A stretch of DNA of 64,000 bases from DASPMP01 sp035626995 (GTDB lineage: Bacteria; Gemmatimonadota; Gemmatimonadetes; Gemmatimonadales; Gemmatimonadaceae), in the NCBI GenBank assembly GCA_035626995.1, contig DASPMP010000262.1, positions 1-64,000 of the forward strand, written 5' to 3'. The position numbers were made by a program, and so were the translations under genes. Below are positions 7,438 to 16,126 of the stretch, one piece after another. A model generated the notes under the pieces. That model was not told the origin of the DNA and did no database searches. It saw only the letters and a list, made by a program, of their open reading frames with translations. Position 1 is the first letter of the stretch. Each line of letters opens with the position of its first letter.

Positions 7438-10107
7438 TCAGTCCGCCCTCATCACCTCGGTGGGGCTCACCTTCATCGCGCGCACAGCGGGAATCAGCGT
7501 CGCGACGATCGCCGGCAGCACGAGTACGAGCGGGACCACCGCGAAGGTCACGGCATCGCGTGCGTCCACTTCGTACAGCAGTGATGCGAGCACCTTGCTC
7601 AACGCCCACGCCGCGCCAAGTCCGAGGAGGAGACCCGCGGCAATCGCGCCGACCATTTCGCGCGCCACGAGTGAAACGAGATCGCTGCCCCGCGCGCCAA
7701 GCGCCGCGCGGATGCCGAACTCGCGCGTGCGCTGCGCGACGCCATACGACACCACCGCATAGACACCCAGCGCAGCCAGGGCCAAGGCGAGCGCTGCGAA
7801 CAGGCCGATGAGGATGGTGTTCGTCCGGCGCGGCGCGACCGATGCGCCGATGACGTCGTCCATCATCCGGACGTTGTACACCGGTTGTCCCGGCGCCGCG
7901 CTCGCCATGGCCTCACGCAGGCGCGTCATGAGGAGCGAAGGTGGCAAGGTGCCGCGCACCACGAAAGCAAGGTTGTCCGGGGGCGCGCGATACGCGGAGT
8001 GATACATCTGCGGTGTTGGCTCACGATCCATCCGCCCCTCGCGCACGTCGGCCACCACCCCGATCACCGTGATAGGCGGACCGTCCGGTCCGTACGAAAA
8101 GGTCCCTCCAATCGGTTCCCGTCCGGGCCACCAGGTGTTCGCGGTAATGTTGCTGATGATCGCGACGGGCGCCGCGTCGTTGTTGTCGGTTGGCGTGAAG
8201 GTTCGACCGCGAAGTAGGCGGATGCCGAGGGCGTCGAAATAACCTCCGCTCGCCGAGAGTTGCCTTGCGAAATGGCGCTCGCCTTCAGGAAGTGGCGCCG
8301 CATCGGGCACCGTCATGGACACCGAGATCCCGCCGCCTCCGCGGAGCGGCAGGTCGTTCACGATACCCGCCGCGAGGATTCCAGGCTGCTGTGCGAGACG
8401 ATCGAGCGCAGCCTGCGCGATGCGCAGTCGCTCGGGGGCTGGCACCGACCTCGGGAAACTCGTTTCGAGGGTCGCCACCTGTTCCGGATTCAGGCCGATG
8501 TCCTTCGACATCAGCTGCTCGAAACTGCGCAGCATCAACCCAGCGCCGATGAGCAGCATGACGGTCAATGCGACTTCTGCGACCACGAGCGCGCGCCGCA
8601 CCGTTCCCACCCCGCCCGCAGTCGCGCCATGTCCGCCGCCGCCTTTGATCGCCTGGTTGGCGTCCGCTCGGGACGCGCCGACGGCGGGCCATAGTCCGAA
8701 GATGATGCCCGTGGCGACAGCCAGGAGAGCCGCGAAAGCGAGCACACGCAGGTCAATCTGTGCGGGGGAGACGCCAGCGAGCGTAGCCGGCAGCATCGAG
8801 CGAAGCACCTTGAGGACCGCTGGCGCGAGGAGCACTCCGAGGGACGCCCCGGCGACCGCCAGCATCGTGCTCTCGACCAGCAGCTGACGGACGACGCGGC
8901 CGCGTGTTGCGCCCAGCACACCGCGCACGGCAATCTCTCGACGCCGGATCGCGGCGTCCGAGAGCAGCAAGTTCGCCACGTTGGCGCACGCGATCAGCAG
9001 CAGCAGCCCGGTTGCCCCCAACAACACCAGTAGTGCGCGGCGCCGGTCCCCCAGCAGATCACGCTGCAGGGGAACGGCAATTCCCTTCTCCTTCACTTCC
9101 GCGATCCACTCATCCAATCCCTTGCGCTTCTCCCCCTCGGCGGGTGCCACGGCGCGTTCCCAGGCGGCGAGCAACGCCGCCTTCACCGTCTCGTCCGGGA
9201 CGCCGGCACGCGTGCGCGCGACGACCGTCGAAGGAAGAAAGCCGCGAAAAGGCTCGAAGACATCGAAGGTCGTCGGCACGGGGAGCGGGATCCAGAGCTG
9301 GCTCGCTTTCGGGAAATCGAATCCCGGGGGCATGATGCCGACGACCGTATGCGGGCGGCCGTGAAGTCGGATCGCCCGCCCCAGGATCTCGCCGCCTCCG
9401 TACTGACTCTGCCACAGCCGATGCGACAGCACTACGACACGAGGACCGTTCGGCTTACCCTCCTCGGCGGTGAAGCCGCGCCCGTGCAGCGGTCGCACGC
9501 CGAGCGTGGAAAAAAAGGTGGTCGTAACGACGCCAGCGTCCACACGAAGCGGACGCTCGTCGTCCATGAGGTTCAGGCCTCCCGCGGCATACGCAGCGGC
9601 GCTGGAGAACACGTCCCCCATGCCAGCTACGTCGACGATGGAGAGCAGCTCTCCCGGCGACCGATCGAACTCACGCTGAAAAGGAATGTTGACGTTCGGC
9701 AACGTGTACAGCTGATGCGCTGCCGGAAACGGCAACGATCGCAACATCGCCGCGTCCACGGCGCTGAACACCGCGGTGGTCGCACCGATACCGAGCGCGA
9801 GGACGGTGATGACCGGAATGCTGAAAGCCGGTCGCTGGCGCAGGCGGCGCGAGGCGAAAAACAGGTCCCGGCGAAACGTATCGAACGATTCAAATCCCCA
9901 CATGTCCCGGCTCTCCTCGGTCCTGGCGGTGACGTTCCCGAACTGTCGACGTGCCGCGCCCTTCGCATCGGCGGCGCTCATCCCCTTGGCTCGCAGGGCT
10001 TCCTCGCGCATCTGCATGTGGATGCGCATCTCCTCCTCGAGATCGGCGGCATACGCATCGCGGCGAATCAGGTACCGCACGCGACGAAGCAGGGCGGGCC
10101 AGCTCAT
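7438..10107 (-). CDS. Large orphan ABC-type permease (FtsX/MacB periplasmic core, duplicated; ADOP type)
   Basis: The ATG at 10107 overlaps the PadR stop by four bases, so 889 residues are made. An N-terminal region of about 80 residues with the YAADLEEEMRIHMQ motif precedes TM1 (FSIPVITVLALGIGATTAVFSAVDA). Two MacB_PCD/FtsX modules then alternate periplasmic domains with transmembrane helices; LLGATGLLLLIACANVANLLLS and GVLGATRGRVVRQLL are hallmark sequences. No ATPase gene is adjacent, as is usual for the acidobacterial duplicated orphan permease family. It may move hydrophobic compounds or act in lipoprotein or efflux processes, but the substrate is unknown. It is controlled with the upstream PadR gene. 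Confidence 0.88.
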   Translation of the reverse strand: MSWPALLRRVRYLIRRDAYAADLEEEMRIHMQMREEALRAKGMSAADAKGAARRQFGNVTARTEESRDMWGFESFDTFRRDLFFASRRLRQRPAFSIPVITVLALGIGATTAVFSAVDAAMLRSLPFPAAHQLYTLPNVNIPFQREFDRSPGELLSIVDVAGMGDVFSSAAAYAAGGLNLMDDERPLRVDAGVVTTTFFSTLGVRPLHGRGFTAEEGKPNGPRVVVLSHRLWQSQYGGGEILGRAIRLHGRPHTVVGIMPPGFDFPKASQLWIPLPVPTTFDVFEPFRGFLPSTVVARTRAGVPDETVKAALLAAWERAVAPAEGEKRKGLDEWIAEVKEKGIAVPLQRDLLGDRRRALLVLLGATGLLLLIACANVANLLLSDAAIRRREIAVRGVLGATRGRVVRQLLVESTMLAVAGASLGVLLAPAVLKVLRSMLPATLAGVSPAQIDLRVLAFAALLAVATGIIFGLWPAVGASRADANQAIKGGGGHGATAGGVGTVRRALVVAEVALTVMLLIGAGLMLRSFEQLMSKDIGLNPEQVATLETSFPRSVPAPERLRIAQAALDRLAQQPGILAAGIVNDLPLRGGGGISVSMTVPDAAPLPEGERHFARQLSASGGYFDALGIRLLRGRTFTPTDNNDAAPVAIISNITANTWWPGREPIGGTFSYGPDGPPITVIGVVADVREGRMDREPTPQMYHSAYRAPPDNLAFVVRGTLPPSLLMTRLREAMASAAPGQPVYNVRMMDDVIGASVAPRRTNTILIGLFAALALALAALGVYAVVSYGVAQRTREFGIRAALGARGSDLVSLVAREMVGAIAAGLLLGLGAAWALSKVLASLLYEVDARDAVTFAVVPLVLVLPAIVATLIPAVRAMKVSPTEVMRAD

Positions 10108-10430
10108 GCGGGCTGCAGGATGAGGTTGATCGCATGCGCCACCCGACGATATGACTCCATCTCGCGCACGAGATGCTTGCGTCCGGCGGGCGTCAGCTGG
10201 TAGTAGCGCGCGCGGCGATTCTCCTGCGTCTTCCCCCACTCCGCCGACACCCATCCCTTGATGAGCATCCGCTGGAGTGCGGGGTAGAGCGACCCTTCCT
10301 CAACCTGCAATACCTCTGCGGAAGTGCGCTGAATGGCTTCTGCGATTTCAAAGCCGTGCATTTCATCCGTGCGCTCGAGCGTGCGCAGGATGAGCATATC
10401 GAGGGTTCCTGGAGGAATTGCGTCGCGCAT
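10104..10430 (-). CDS. PadR-family transcriptional regulator
   Basis: This 108-residue protein is a PadR winged-helix regulator: GTLDMLILRTLER, MHGFEIAEAIQR, the EEGSLYPALQRM recognition helix, ENRRARYYQLTPAGRK wing and a short C-terminal dimerisation helix. PadR proteins repress nearby genes and release DNA on binding small ligands. It is translationally coupled to the permease at 7438-10107. A perfect inverted repeat at 10445-10465 lies just ahead of its start and includes a TAGACT -10-like hexamer on this strand, so autorepression is likely. Confidence 0.9.
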   Translation of the reverse strand: MRDAIPPGTLDMLILRTLERTDEMHGFEIAEAIQRTSAEVLQVEEGSLYPALQRMLIKGWVSAEWGKTQENRRARYYQLTPAGRKHLVREMESYRRVAHAINLILQPA

Positions 10431-10444
10431 GGCGTGTTGGAGGC

Positions 10445-10465
10445 TGACATAGATAGTCTATGTCA
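10445..10465. promoter_or_regulatory. Perfect inverted repeat, probable PadR operator
   Basis: Arms TGACATAGA and TCTATGTCA are exact reverse complements separated by three bases (TAG). The site lies 15 bases before the padR start and overlaps a TAGACT hexamer on the minus strand. A perfect 9-base dyad over a promoter, upstream of a PadR gene, is the expected form of an autorepressor operator and resembles the TATGTC/GACATA type PadR sites. Confidence 0.75.
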
Positions 10466-10492
10466 GCGCCACGCCCGGCGTCAAGTGCGGAC

Positions 10493-12436
10493 CTATCCGA
10501 GCATCTCAGTAGCTGCAGTCCACTGCGCAAACGCGGATTCAAGCTGGGATTTCAGCTTCTCCAGCTCCGCGCCCAGCTTCGCGGCCTGCGCGCTGCCGCT
10601 CGGGCTGGTGTACAGCTCGGGGTCTTCCAGCGCAGCGGTCACTTCAGCGATGCGCCCCTCGAGCGACGCAATCTGGGCCTCCGACTGTTCCACCTCACGC
10701 TGGGCGGTGCGCTGCTGCCGACGGAGATCCTTGGACGATGGCTGCGGGCTGCTCTCCGTTTTCCTGGCGACTTTCTGGCGCTCGTGCACCTTCCGCAAGG
10801 ATGCCTCTTCCTGTGCCCGCACGGAGGCAGCATGCGCCCGCTCCGCGCTGACCTCCTCCCATTCGGCGAAGCCACCGGGAAACTCCGTGATATGGGTTTC
10901 GTGGAGTACCCAGATTCGCGTCGTCAGCGCGCGCAGCAGCTCGCGATCGTGGCTGACGAGCACCACGGTTCCATCGTAGCGCTCGATCGCATCCTCGAGC
11001 GCCTCGATGGACTCCACGTCGAGATGGTTGGTCGGCTCATCGAGAACCAGAAGGTTCGCGCGTGACAGCATCAGCATCGCGAGGGCGACCCTCGCGCGCT
11101 CGCCGCCTGAAAGCTTGTCGGCTCGGCGCTGGGCTTCGTCGCCGGAAAACCCGAAGCGACCGAGGTGCCCCTGCACCAGCCGACGGTCCCAGGTGGGACG
11201 CAGGTCGTTGATGATGTCGAACAGGGTCTTGTCCATCGGCACCTGGGACAGATCCTGGCGATAGAAACCGGCGGTGATCGAGCCGCCCGTCTTGAGGTCG
11301 CCGCCGGCGAGGGGATGCTCGCCGTACAGTGCTTTCAGCAGCGTCGACTTTCCCGCGCCATTCGGCCCGATGAAGCCCAGGACGTCGCCCCGCATCACCG
11401 TGCCCGTGAACTGATCCACGAGCGTTCGGTTTTCGACACGCACTTTCACGTTCACGGCGGAGACGACGCGATCGCCGCCGCGTTCGGCGACGTCGAAACG
11501 GAGGGCCATCGCCTCCTCGTCTTCCGCGATTGGAGCGCTGAGCCGCGGCATCCGGGATAGCCGCTTCCGACGACCCTTCGCCTGCTTGCTGTTCTGTCCC
11601 GCAATGTTTCTCGCGATGTAGTCGCTCTCGTTGGCGATCCGCTTCTGCTGCTGTTCGAACTGGCGCTGCTGCGTCAGCCGCCGTTCGGCGCGTTGGGCCA
11701 CGAAGGTCTGGTAGCCACCGGCGTATGGAAACGCCGAATTCCCCTCGAAGTGCAGTACGTGGTCGACTGTCGCATCGAGAAACGCGCGATCGTGGCTGAC
11801 GATCAGGACGGTGCGGTCAACGGTGCGGAGGTATTCCTCGAGCCAACGCGTCGTCTCGAGGTCCAGGTGATTGGTCGGTTCGTCGAGCAGCAGGACATCG
11901 GCCGAGCTGACCAGCTGCCGGGCCAGCCCCAGCCGCCCGCGCTCACCGCCGCTCAGCGTTCGAACCTGGGTCTGCCGTGCCTTCTCGGGATCGAATCCAA
12001 GCCCGTGGAGGACGGCATCGATTCGCGAGGTGACGGCGTAACCACCTTCATGCTCGAACCGCTCGAGGTCACGGCCGTATCTCGCCATGGCTTCATCGGA
12101 CGCATCGTGAGCAAGCGCGGCAGCTTGTTCGGCGAGGGATATTTCCAGCGCAAGGAGCTCGGCGAGCTCACCAGCCGCGGCTTCCCAGACCATCGTCGCA
12201 TCGCCGAAATCACGATGCTGTTCCAGGAGCGAGACACGCAGTCCAGGCTGCCGTGCAATGACCCCACGCGTGGGTTGCATCTCACCGGTAAGCAGCCGGA
12301 AGAGCGTAGTCTTGCCGGTGCCATTGCGGCCAACGACACCCCAATGCTCGCCCGAGGCGACGGTGAAGGTGATGCCGGAAAACAGGGTCGTCGCGCCGAA
12401 ATCGACGCCGACATTCGAGAACGAGAGCTGGGTCAT
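10493..12436 (-). CDS. ABC-F family ATPase (ribosome-associated, Uup/EttA-like)
   Basis: The 647-residue protein has two ABC ATPase domains and no membrane segment. Domain 1: Walker A GRNGTGKTT, signature LSGGERGRLGLAR, Walker B LLLLDEPTNHLD. Domain 2: GPNGAGKST, LSGGERARVALA, LLVLDEPTNHLD. A linker of about 80 residues rich in Arg/Lys/Gln (KQAKGRRKRLSRM) joins them, and the last ~90 residues form a coiled coil (RRQQRTAQREVEQSEAQIASL). This architecture is that of ABC-F proteins, which bind the ribosomal E-site and relieve stalled translation or give antibiotic protection. The C-terminal coiled coil points to the Uup or similar subgroup. It is divergent from a solo LytTR regulator. Confidence 0.92.
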   Translation of the reverse strand: MTQLSFSNVGVDFGATTLFSGITFTVASGEHWGVVGRNGTGKTTLFRLLTGEMQPTRGVIARQPGLRVSLLEQHRDFGDATMVWEAAAGELAELLALEISLAEQAAALAHDASDEAMARYGRDLERFEHEGGYAVTSRIDAVLHGLGFDPEKARQTQVRTLSGGERGRLGLARQLVSSADVLLLDEPTNHLDLETTRWLEEYLRTVDRTVLIVSHDRAFLDATVDHVLHFEGNSAFPYAGGYQTFVAQRAERRLTQQRQFEQQQKRIANESDYIARNIAGQNSKQAKGRRKRLSRMPRLSAPIAEDEEAMALRFDVAERGGDRVVSAVNVKVRVENRTLVDQFTGTVMRGDVLGFIGPNGAGKSTLLKALYGEHPLAGGDLKTGGSITAGFYRQDLSQVPMDKTLFDIINDLRPTWDRRLVQGHLGRFGFSGDEAQRRADKLSGGERARVALAMLMLSRANLLVLDEPTNHLDVESIEALEDAIERYDGTVVLVSHDRELLRALTTRIWVLHETHITEFPGGFAEWEEVSAERAHAASVRAQEEASLRKVHERQKVARKTESSPQPSSKDLRRQQRTAQREVEQSEAQIASLEGRIAEVTAALEDPELYTSPSGSAQAAKLGAELEKLKSQLESAFAQWTAATEMLG

Positions 12437-12582
12437 TACCGTGGATCGTCAGTGCTGCCGATACTCTGGGCACAACAGTTTGCCCGGGCGTACCGTAGTC
12501 TAACGGTTCCCCGCTTGCCCTCGCCGCCGACGCACGATCCGGCGGCCAGCGTCAGAGCTATCGCGTTATCGGAGATTGAGTG

Positions 12583-13059
12583 ATGTCGTTTGTGCCCCTT
12601 CGGGAGAAAGGCAGGGAAATAGTCGTCGCGGTTCCACAGCCGGCCAGCGAGTCGTCTGAGCGCGCAGCGGATAGCATCCGGATCGTCGCGAAGAACGCCA
12701 GCGGGGTCGTCTTGTTGCCGCTGAGCGACATCGAATGCCTGGAAGCGGACGGTAATGTCGTCGTCATTCACACCAGCCGCGATGTGAAGTACCGGATTCG
12801 TGAGTCGCTCTCGAACATGTTCGAGCAACTGCACGGATACGGATTCATCCGCGTTCATCGCGGTACCGTAGTCAGAGCCGCCGCGATCGTCGGCATCGAG
12901 AAGGGGCGCTACCGTAAAGCGTTTTGCGTCCTGCGGACCGCCGGCCGGTTCGAGATCGGCCGTGTCGAGTTTCAGAGGCTTCGCCCCCTGTGGCAAACGG
13001 GGGTGCTCGACCTCAGCGCGCTCTCAGCGGGACTGCGCTTGCTGCCGCAGACCAGCTAG
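12583..13059 (+). CDS. Stand-alone LytTR DNA-binding protein
   Basis: This 158-residue protein has a variable 40-residue N-terminus and then a LytTR domain: LPLSDIECLEADGNVVVIHTSRDVKYRIRESLSNMFEQL and GFIRVHRGTVVRAAAIVGI are the standard beta-strand and HRG/HRS-type recognition elements. There is no receiver domain, so it is not a phosphorylated response regulator; direct ligand or protein control is more likely. GGAG at 12571-12574 places the ATG at 12583 as the start. It faces away from the ABC-F gene across about 145 bases, which makes that ATPase a possible target. Confidence 0.85.
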   Translation: MSFVPLREKGREIVVAVPQPASESSERAADSIRIVAKNASGVVLLPLSDIECLEADGNVVVIHTSRDVKYRIRESLSNMFEQLHGYGFIRVHRGTVVRAAAIVGIEKGRYRKAFCVLRTAGRFEIGRVEFQRLRPLWQTGVLDLSALSAGLRLLPQTS

Positions 13060-13590
13060 TCAGGGCCGGAAGGTCACGAGGCATTCCGCGTACACCGGGC
13101 CGTCGGTCTCCAGGTCATCCCCAACAATCAGGCGGTAGGTACCTGGTGCCCGAAACAGCGCTTCGTTTGTATCGCGGCCAAAAACCCAGACGCCTGCGCG
13201 CGCGGATTTTGTATTGAGCGTGATCTCCGTGAGCTTCCCGAAGGAGTCCGGCGGCACCAGCGAGCGCCTCTGCCCACGGTCCGCCTGCCCCTCACCGTGA
13301 AAGACGACGATGTAGGGCGTCCCATCGGGAGCTAGCACATGGAAAGACTTGCCATGCGGCCGCGTCATCCGGATGGTGAGCGTGTCTTCTGCCGATACTG
13401 TCGCAGGTTCGCAGGTGACGTTGTGTGCGCTCGGCGGCACCGCCCACGCCCGGGCCGAGTCCACGCGCTGAGTCCTGCCGGTGTCAGCCCGCGTCGACGC
13501 AGGCACTCCGCCATCGTCGCGTGGCGGTTCGGCGCCGGTACACGCGAGGCTGAGCATGCCGAGTAGCATCCACCAAACACGACTAGTCAT
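13060..13590 (-). CDS. Predicted lipoprotein of unknown function
   Basis: The 176-residue product starts with a lipoprotein signal (LLGMLSLAC, Cys17). The mature part begins with a low-complexity Asp/Arg/Pro-rich linker and is followed by a beta-sandwich-like region (TVSAEDTLTIRMTRPHGKSFHVLAPDG). It ends in ECLVTFRP. The pattern resembles small immunoglobulin-like secreted domains, but I recognise no family. It is convergent with the LytTR gene with no space between the stops, and it would be tethered to the outer or inner membrane. Confidence 0.7.
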   Translation of the reverse strand: MTSRVWWMLLGMLSLACTGAEPPRDDGGVPASTRADTGRTQRVDSARAWAVPPSAHNVTCEPATVSAEDTLTIRMTRPHGKSFHVLAPDGTPYIVVFHGEGQADRGQRRSLVPPDSFGKLTEITLNTKSARAGVWVFGRDTNEALFRAPGTYRLIVGDDLETDGPVYAECLVTFRP

Positions 13591-13871
13591 GCCGCCAGCG
13601 CACAGAAAATGCTCATCAGGTTCATGAATACTCCTCCCGGATTGCCCCGGTCAAGTCAGCGGAACCCGTTTGACACCGGCCGCGGCCCGCAGGATTCCAG
13701 GCAGGAATGGGACGAACCGTCACATTCGCGGTCCCGAATGGCCTGCCAGGACGATGAACCGGGTCCACCCTTGCGTTTCGTTAATGAACGTTAACTTTGC
13801 CTGTATTCGCCCGCCGCCGGCAAGCCCCAGCGCTGCCGTCCTGATTGCACCATTCCCCATCCACGAGTGAC
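13591..13871. other. Non-coding stretch with a repeat related to 21982-22049
   Basis: No convincing gene lies in this 281-base gap. It contains two sequence elements, AGGAATGGGACGAACCGTC (13703-13721) and TTCGTTAATGAACGTTAAC (13777-13795), which recur in slightly changed form and inverted orientation at 22049-21982. The second element holds two CGTTAA boxes with a 10-base period. It ends 77 bases before the XRE gene start, so it is probably that gene's control region. Confidence 0.55.
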
Positions 13872-14207
13872 ATGGCTACGAAAGCCCGCAAAACAGCTCG
13901 CAAGAAATCCTCGACGGCCGGCCGATCTGCCGCTTCGCTCCGCAATGACAGCATTCCTCGCGCGCTCCTCGCCCGCGAACTCCAGAAACGTATCAATCAG
14001 CTGGGCCTGTCCCGGAATGACGCCGCCATCGCCGTCGGCGATGCCGCGTCCCAGATGTCGCGGCTGATGACTGGACATATCACTGATTTCTCTGCCGACC
14101 GCCTCGTGAAGATGCTGCTGCGGCTGGGATCCGACGTGACCGTCAGCATCAAGCATCCGAGCGGCGGGATGCGGAAGCGTGGCAAAGTCCGGGTGCGCGC
14201 GGTCTGA
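13872..14207 (+). CDS. XRE-family helix-turn-helix protein (HigA/antitoxin-like)
   Basis: The 111-residue protein has a Lys/Arg/Ser-rich N-terminal tail and then a Cro/C1-type HTH: LARELQKRINQLGLSRNDAAIAVGDAASQMSRLMTG, followed by FSADRLVKMLLRLGSDVTVSI. This is the HTH form seen in antitoxin-type XRE proteins. No toxin gene is adjacent: upstream is a non-coding region and downstream, 12 bases away, is a response-regulator-like gene. It could therefore be an orphan antitoxin homologue used as a regulator. The ATG at 13872 is preferred to an upstream ATG at 13845, which lacks a ribosome site. Confidence 0.8.
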   Translation: MATKARKTARKKSSTAGRSAASLRNDSIPRALLARELQKRINQLGLSRNDAAIAVGDAASQMSRLMTGHITDFSADRLVKMLLRLGSDVTVSIKHPSGGMRKRGKVRVRAV

Positions 14208-14219
14208 TCGGCGCACGCG

Positions 14220-14912
14220 GTGCGGACCGTGGATCCACTCGCGATACTCGCCGTCCGCCGCGGCCCACAATCGGTCCGCGGGCTCGCCGCGCTCGAACAC
14301 GACCCGCGGGTCGAGCTGTTCGTCACGGATGAGCTGACGCCCGAGCGCGTCGCATTTGCCCGACGCGTTTCCGCCGTGCTCGTCGCGACGGAATCGGATC
14401 CCTTCAGCGCCCTGGCGTATGCGGTCACCGCTGGACTCAGTTGTCCAGTGGTGGTCGCGATGTCGCGCCGGTTCCGCGCGGATTGCCGGGAGCTCGTCGC
14501 CGCTGGCGCGGTGGCGTGCGTGGCCATGCCGCTCACCACCGCCGACGTCGACGCGTTGCTTCCGAAGATCGCGATGCACGCAGCGCCGGCACGCATGGAG
14601 GGAACGCTGCGCCTGCTGCTCGATCCCATCAGTCGCGTCGTCCGCTATCGCGACAAGGTGGCGCACCTGACCCTGCGCGAATTCGCCCTGCTCCACTGCC
14701 TCACCGAACAGGGCGGACGCCCGGTGCCAGCCGAATTGCTGATGTCGTACGTGTGGGGCGACACGAAGATCAGCGACGGTTCCCGGAAGATTCTCGATGT
14801 CTACATCTTCCAGCTGCGGAAGAAGCTGAAGCGACTCGGCCTGACGGGCGCGATCGCGACCGTCCGGGGATTCGGCTATACGCTGGGCCCTGCCGGCGTG
14901 CAGCGGAACTAA
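14220..14912 (+). CDS. OmpR-type winged-helix regulator with a degenerate receiver
   Basis: A GTG start gives 230 residues. The C-terminal 95 residues are a clear OmpR/PhoB winged helix (LTLREFALLHCLTEQGGRPV, SDGSRKILDVYIFQLRKKL, TVRGFGYTL). The first 120 residues have receiver-like length and strand pattern, but the phospho-acceptor Asp is missing: the third strand reads SAVLVATESDPFSAL. The strand that normally carries the conserved Lys reads VAMPL. It is thus an atypical regulator that probably does not depend on phosphorylation. No histidine kinase is adjacent. It lies 12 bases after the XRE gene and is probably co-transcribed with it. Confidence 0.85.
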   Translation: MRTVDPLAILAVRRGPQSVRGLAALEHDPRVELFVTDELTPERVAFARRVSAVLVATESDPFSALAYAVTAGLSCPVVVAMSRRFRADCRELVAAGAVACVAMPLTTADVDALLPKIAMHAAPARMEGTLRLLLDPISRVVRYRDKVAHLTLREFALLHCLTEQGGRPVPAELLMSYVWGDTKISDGSRKILDVYIFQLRKKLKRLGLTGAIATVRGFGYTLGPAGVQRN

Positions 14913-16051
14913 CGAACCAGCTCCCGGGTTGATCCGTCGCCCGGAATCCCCGCATCGTCGAGCTGCGCGGGTGCGAAGCGGCGCAGGTTCTCGGGGTCGT
15001 ATGCCGGTGCGTACCGCGGCGGCACGTGCGTCCGGCGGCGATCGAATGCAACGCTTGCGACAAACTCGAAGGTGTGGAGTGGCTCGTTCGTCTCCGTATC
15101 CGTGATCGGATGCCGGATGGGGCGCAGGTGGACGCCGAGGATCTTGTAAAACCAGGTCATCGAGTCGTACATCCGCCCGCAGCAGTCGCCGCCGTACCGC
15201 TTCCCAAGATCGGGGGCAACGGCCAGGCCGCAACTCGACGCGCGATTCAGCATCCACAGAAAGGCGAGGTTCGAGAGCGACGTGTCGGCGTATCCGCCGC
15301 CGACGTTCGAGTGCACACCGGGAAACCATACCTGTTCCACCACCTGGGTGCGGCCGGGCTTCGATACATCGCTCTCGCGGACACCCCAGATCGTCGGCGC
15401 AAACGGTTTCCGACGCTCGTCGATCGCGAGCGCGTGAAAGGCATGCTCCACGTAGCGGCTGAGGCGCACGTCGTGGAAGCCATAACGCCGGCGCGTCAAC
15501 GCTCCAATAGGCCCGCCGGTGGGAACACCGAGCGAGCCAACGGTGTCCCATACCCCGATGCACTTGATTGGCGTTTCGAGCGCATGACTGAATTGCGAGC
15601 GGAAGGCGACTGCCTCGCGCCCATTCGGGCTTTTGGGCTCCGAACGGTCGCGGTACATCGCATAGGCCTCGTCCACACGCGTGGCGTGCTCCAGACGCAG
15701 GATGCCGCAGTTGCGGATGAGGCCTGCGAGGCTGCGGACGGTGAATGCGCCGCGGCTGAAGCCGAAAAAATACAGCTCGTCGCCCGGGCGGTATTCCTCG
15801 ACGATCCACGTGTACAGGTTGCGGACGTTACGGGACAAGCCGAGCCCTGTTGCTCCGCTGAGCACCCGATTGAACCAGGAACCGCGAGCGCCGACGCCAT
15901 CGTGATATCGCACGAGCTGCCGCGTGCCATCCGCGCTTCGTGGCGCGACGACATCTCGCAGCCGGCCGACGTTCGTAAGTCCCTTGCCGTCGGCAGTGGC
16001 CGAGTCCGCGGAATTCCAGGTGCCGTCGGCGCACACGATCAATCGTTTCAT
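14909..16051 (-). CDS. DUF2235 alpha/beta hydrolase (Tle1-like phospholipase family)
   Basis: Starting at MKRLIVCADGTWN (16051, preceded by GGGAGA) gives 380 residues. Family marks are CADGTWN near the start, the nucleophile elbow FGFSRGAF, the RCG-like loop LIRNCGIL, DTVGSLG, and WFPGVHSNVGGGY with the catalytic His. DUF2235 includes the type VI secretion phospholipase effectors Tle1 and fungal or bacterial stand-alone enzymes. No VgrG, Hcp or immunity gene is nearby and no signal peptide is seen, so a housekeeping hydrolase is more likely than an effector. It overlaps the convergent winged-helix gene by four bases. Confidence 0.85.
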   Translation of the reverse strand: MKRLIVCADGTWNSADSATADGKGLTNVGRLRDVVAPRSADGTRQLVRYHDGVGARGSWFNRVLSGATGLGLSRNVRNLYTWIVEEYRPGDELYFFGFSRGAFTVRSLAGLIRNCGILRLEHATRVDEAYAMYRDRSEPKSPNGREAVAFRSQFSHALETPIKCIGVWDTVGSLGVPTGGPIGALTRRRYGFHDVRLSRYVEHAFHALAIDERRKPFAPTIWGVRESDVSKPGRTQVVEQVWFPGVHSNVGGGYADTSLSNLAFLWMLNRASSCGLAVAPDLGKRYGGDCCGRMYDSMTWFYKILGVHLRPIRHPITDTETNEPLHTFEFVASVAFDRRRTHVPPRYAPAYDPENLRRFAPAQLDDAGIPGDGSTRELVR

Positions 16052-16126
16052 GCAGTCTCCCGCAGTGCCACGCGTCACCATTTTGGCACACCAGCGCCCG
16101 GTAAGCAATTCCTAATCACACACGGT

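Noticed and set aside
13872..14207. Toxin-antitoxin pair
   Set aside because: The XRE protein is antitoxin-like, but neither neighbour resembles a toxin.
13791..15809. Very long minus-strand open frame of 672 codons
   Set aside because: It runs antisense to the XRE gene and the winged-helix regulator, and lies in another frame across much of the DUF2235 gene. Its translation is Arg/Gly-rich with no domain. High GC makes long shadow frames common.
14909..16051. Type VI secretion effector locus
   Set aside because: Only the DUF2235 hydrolase is present; no structural or immunity gene is near.
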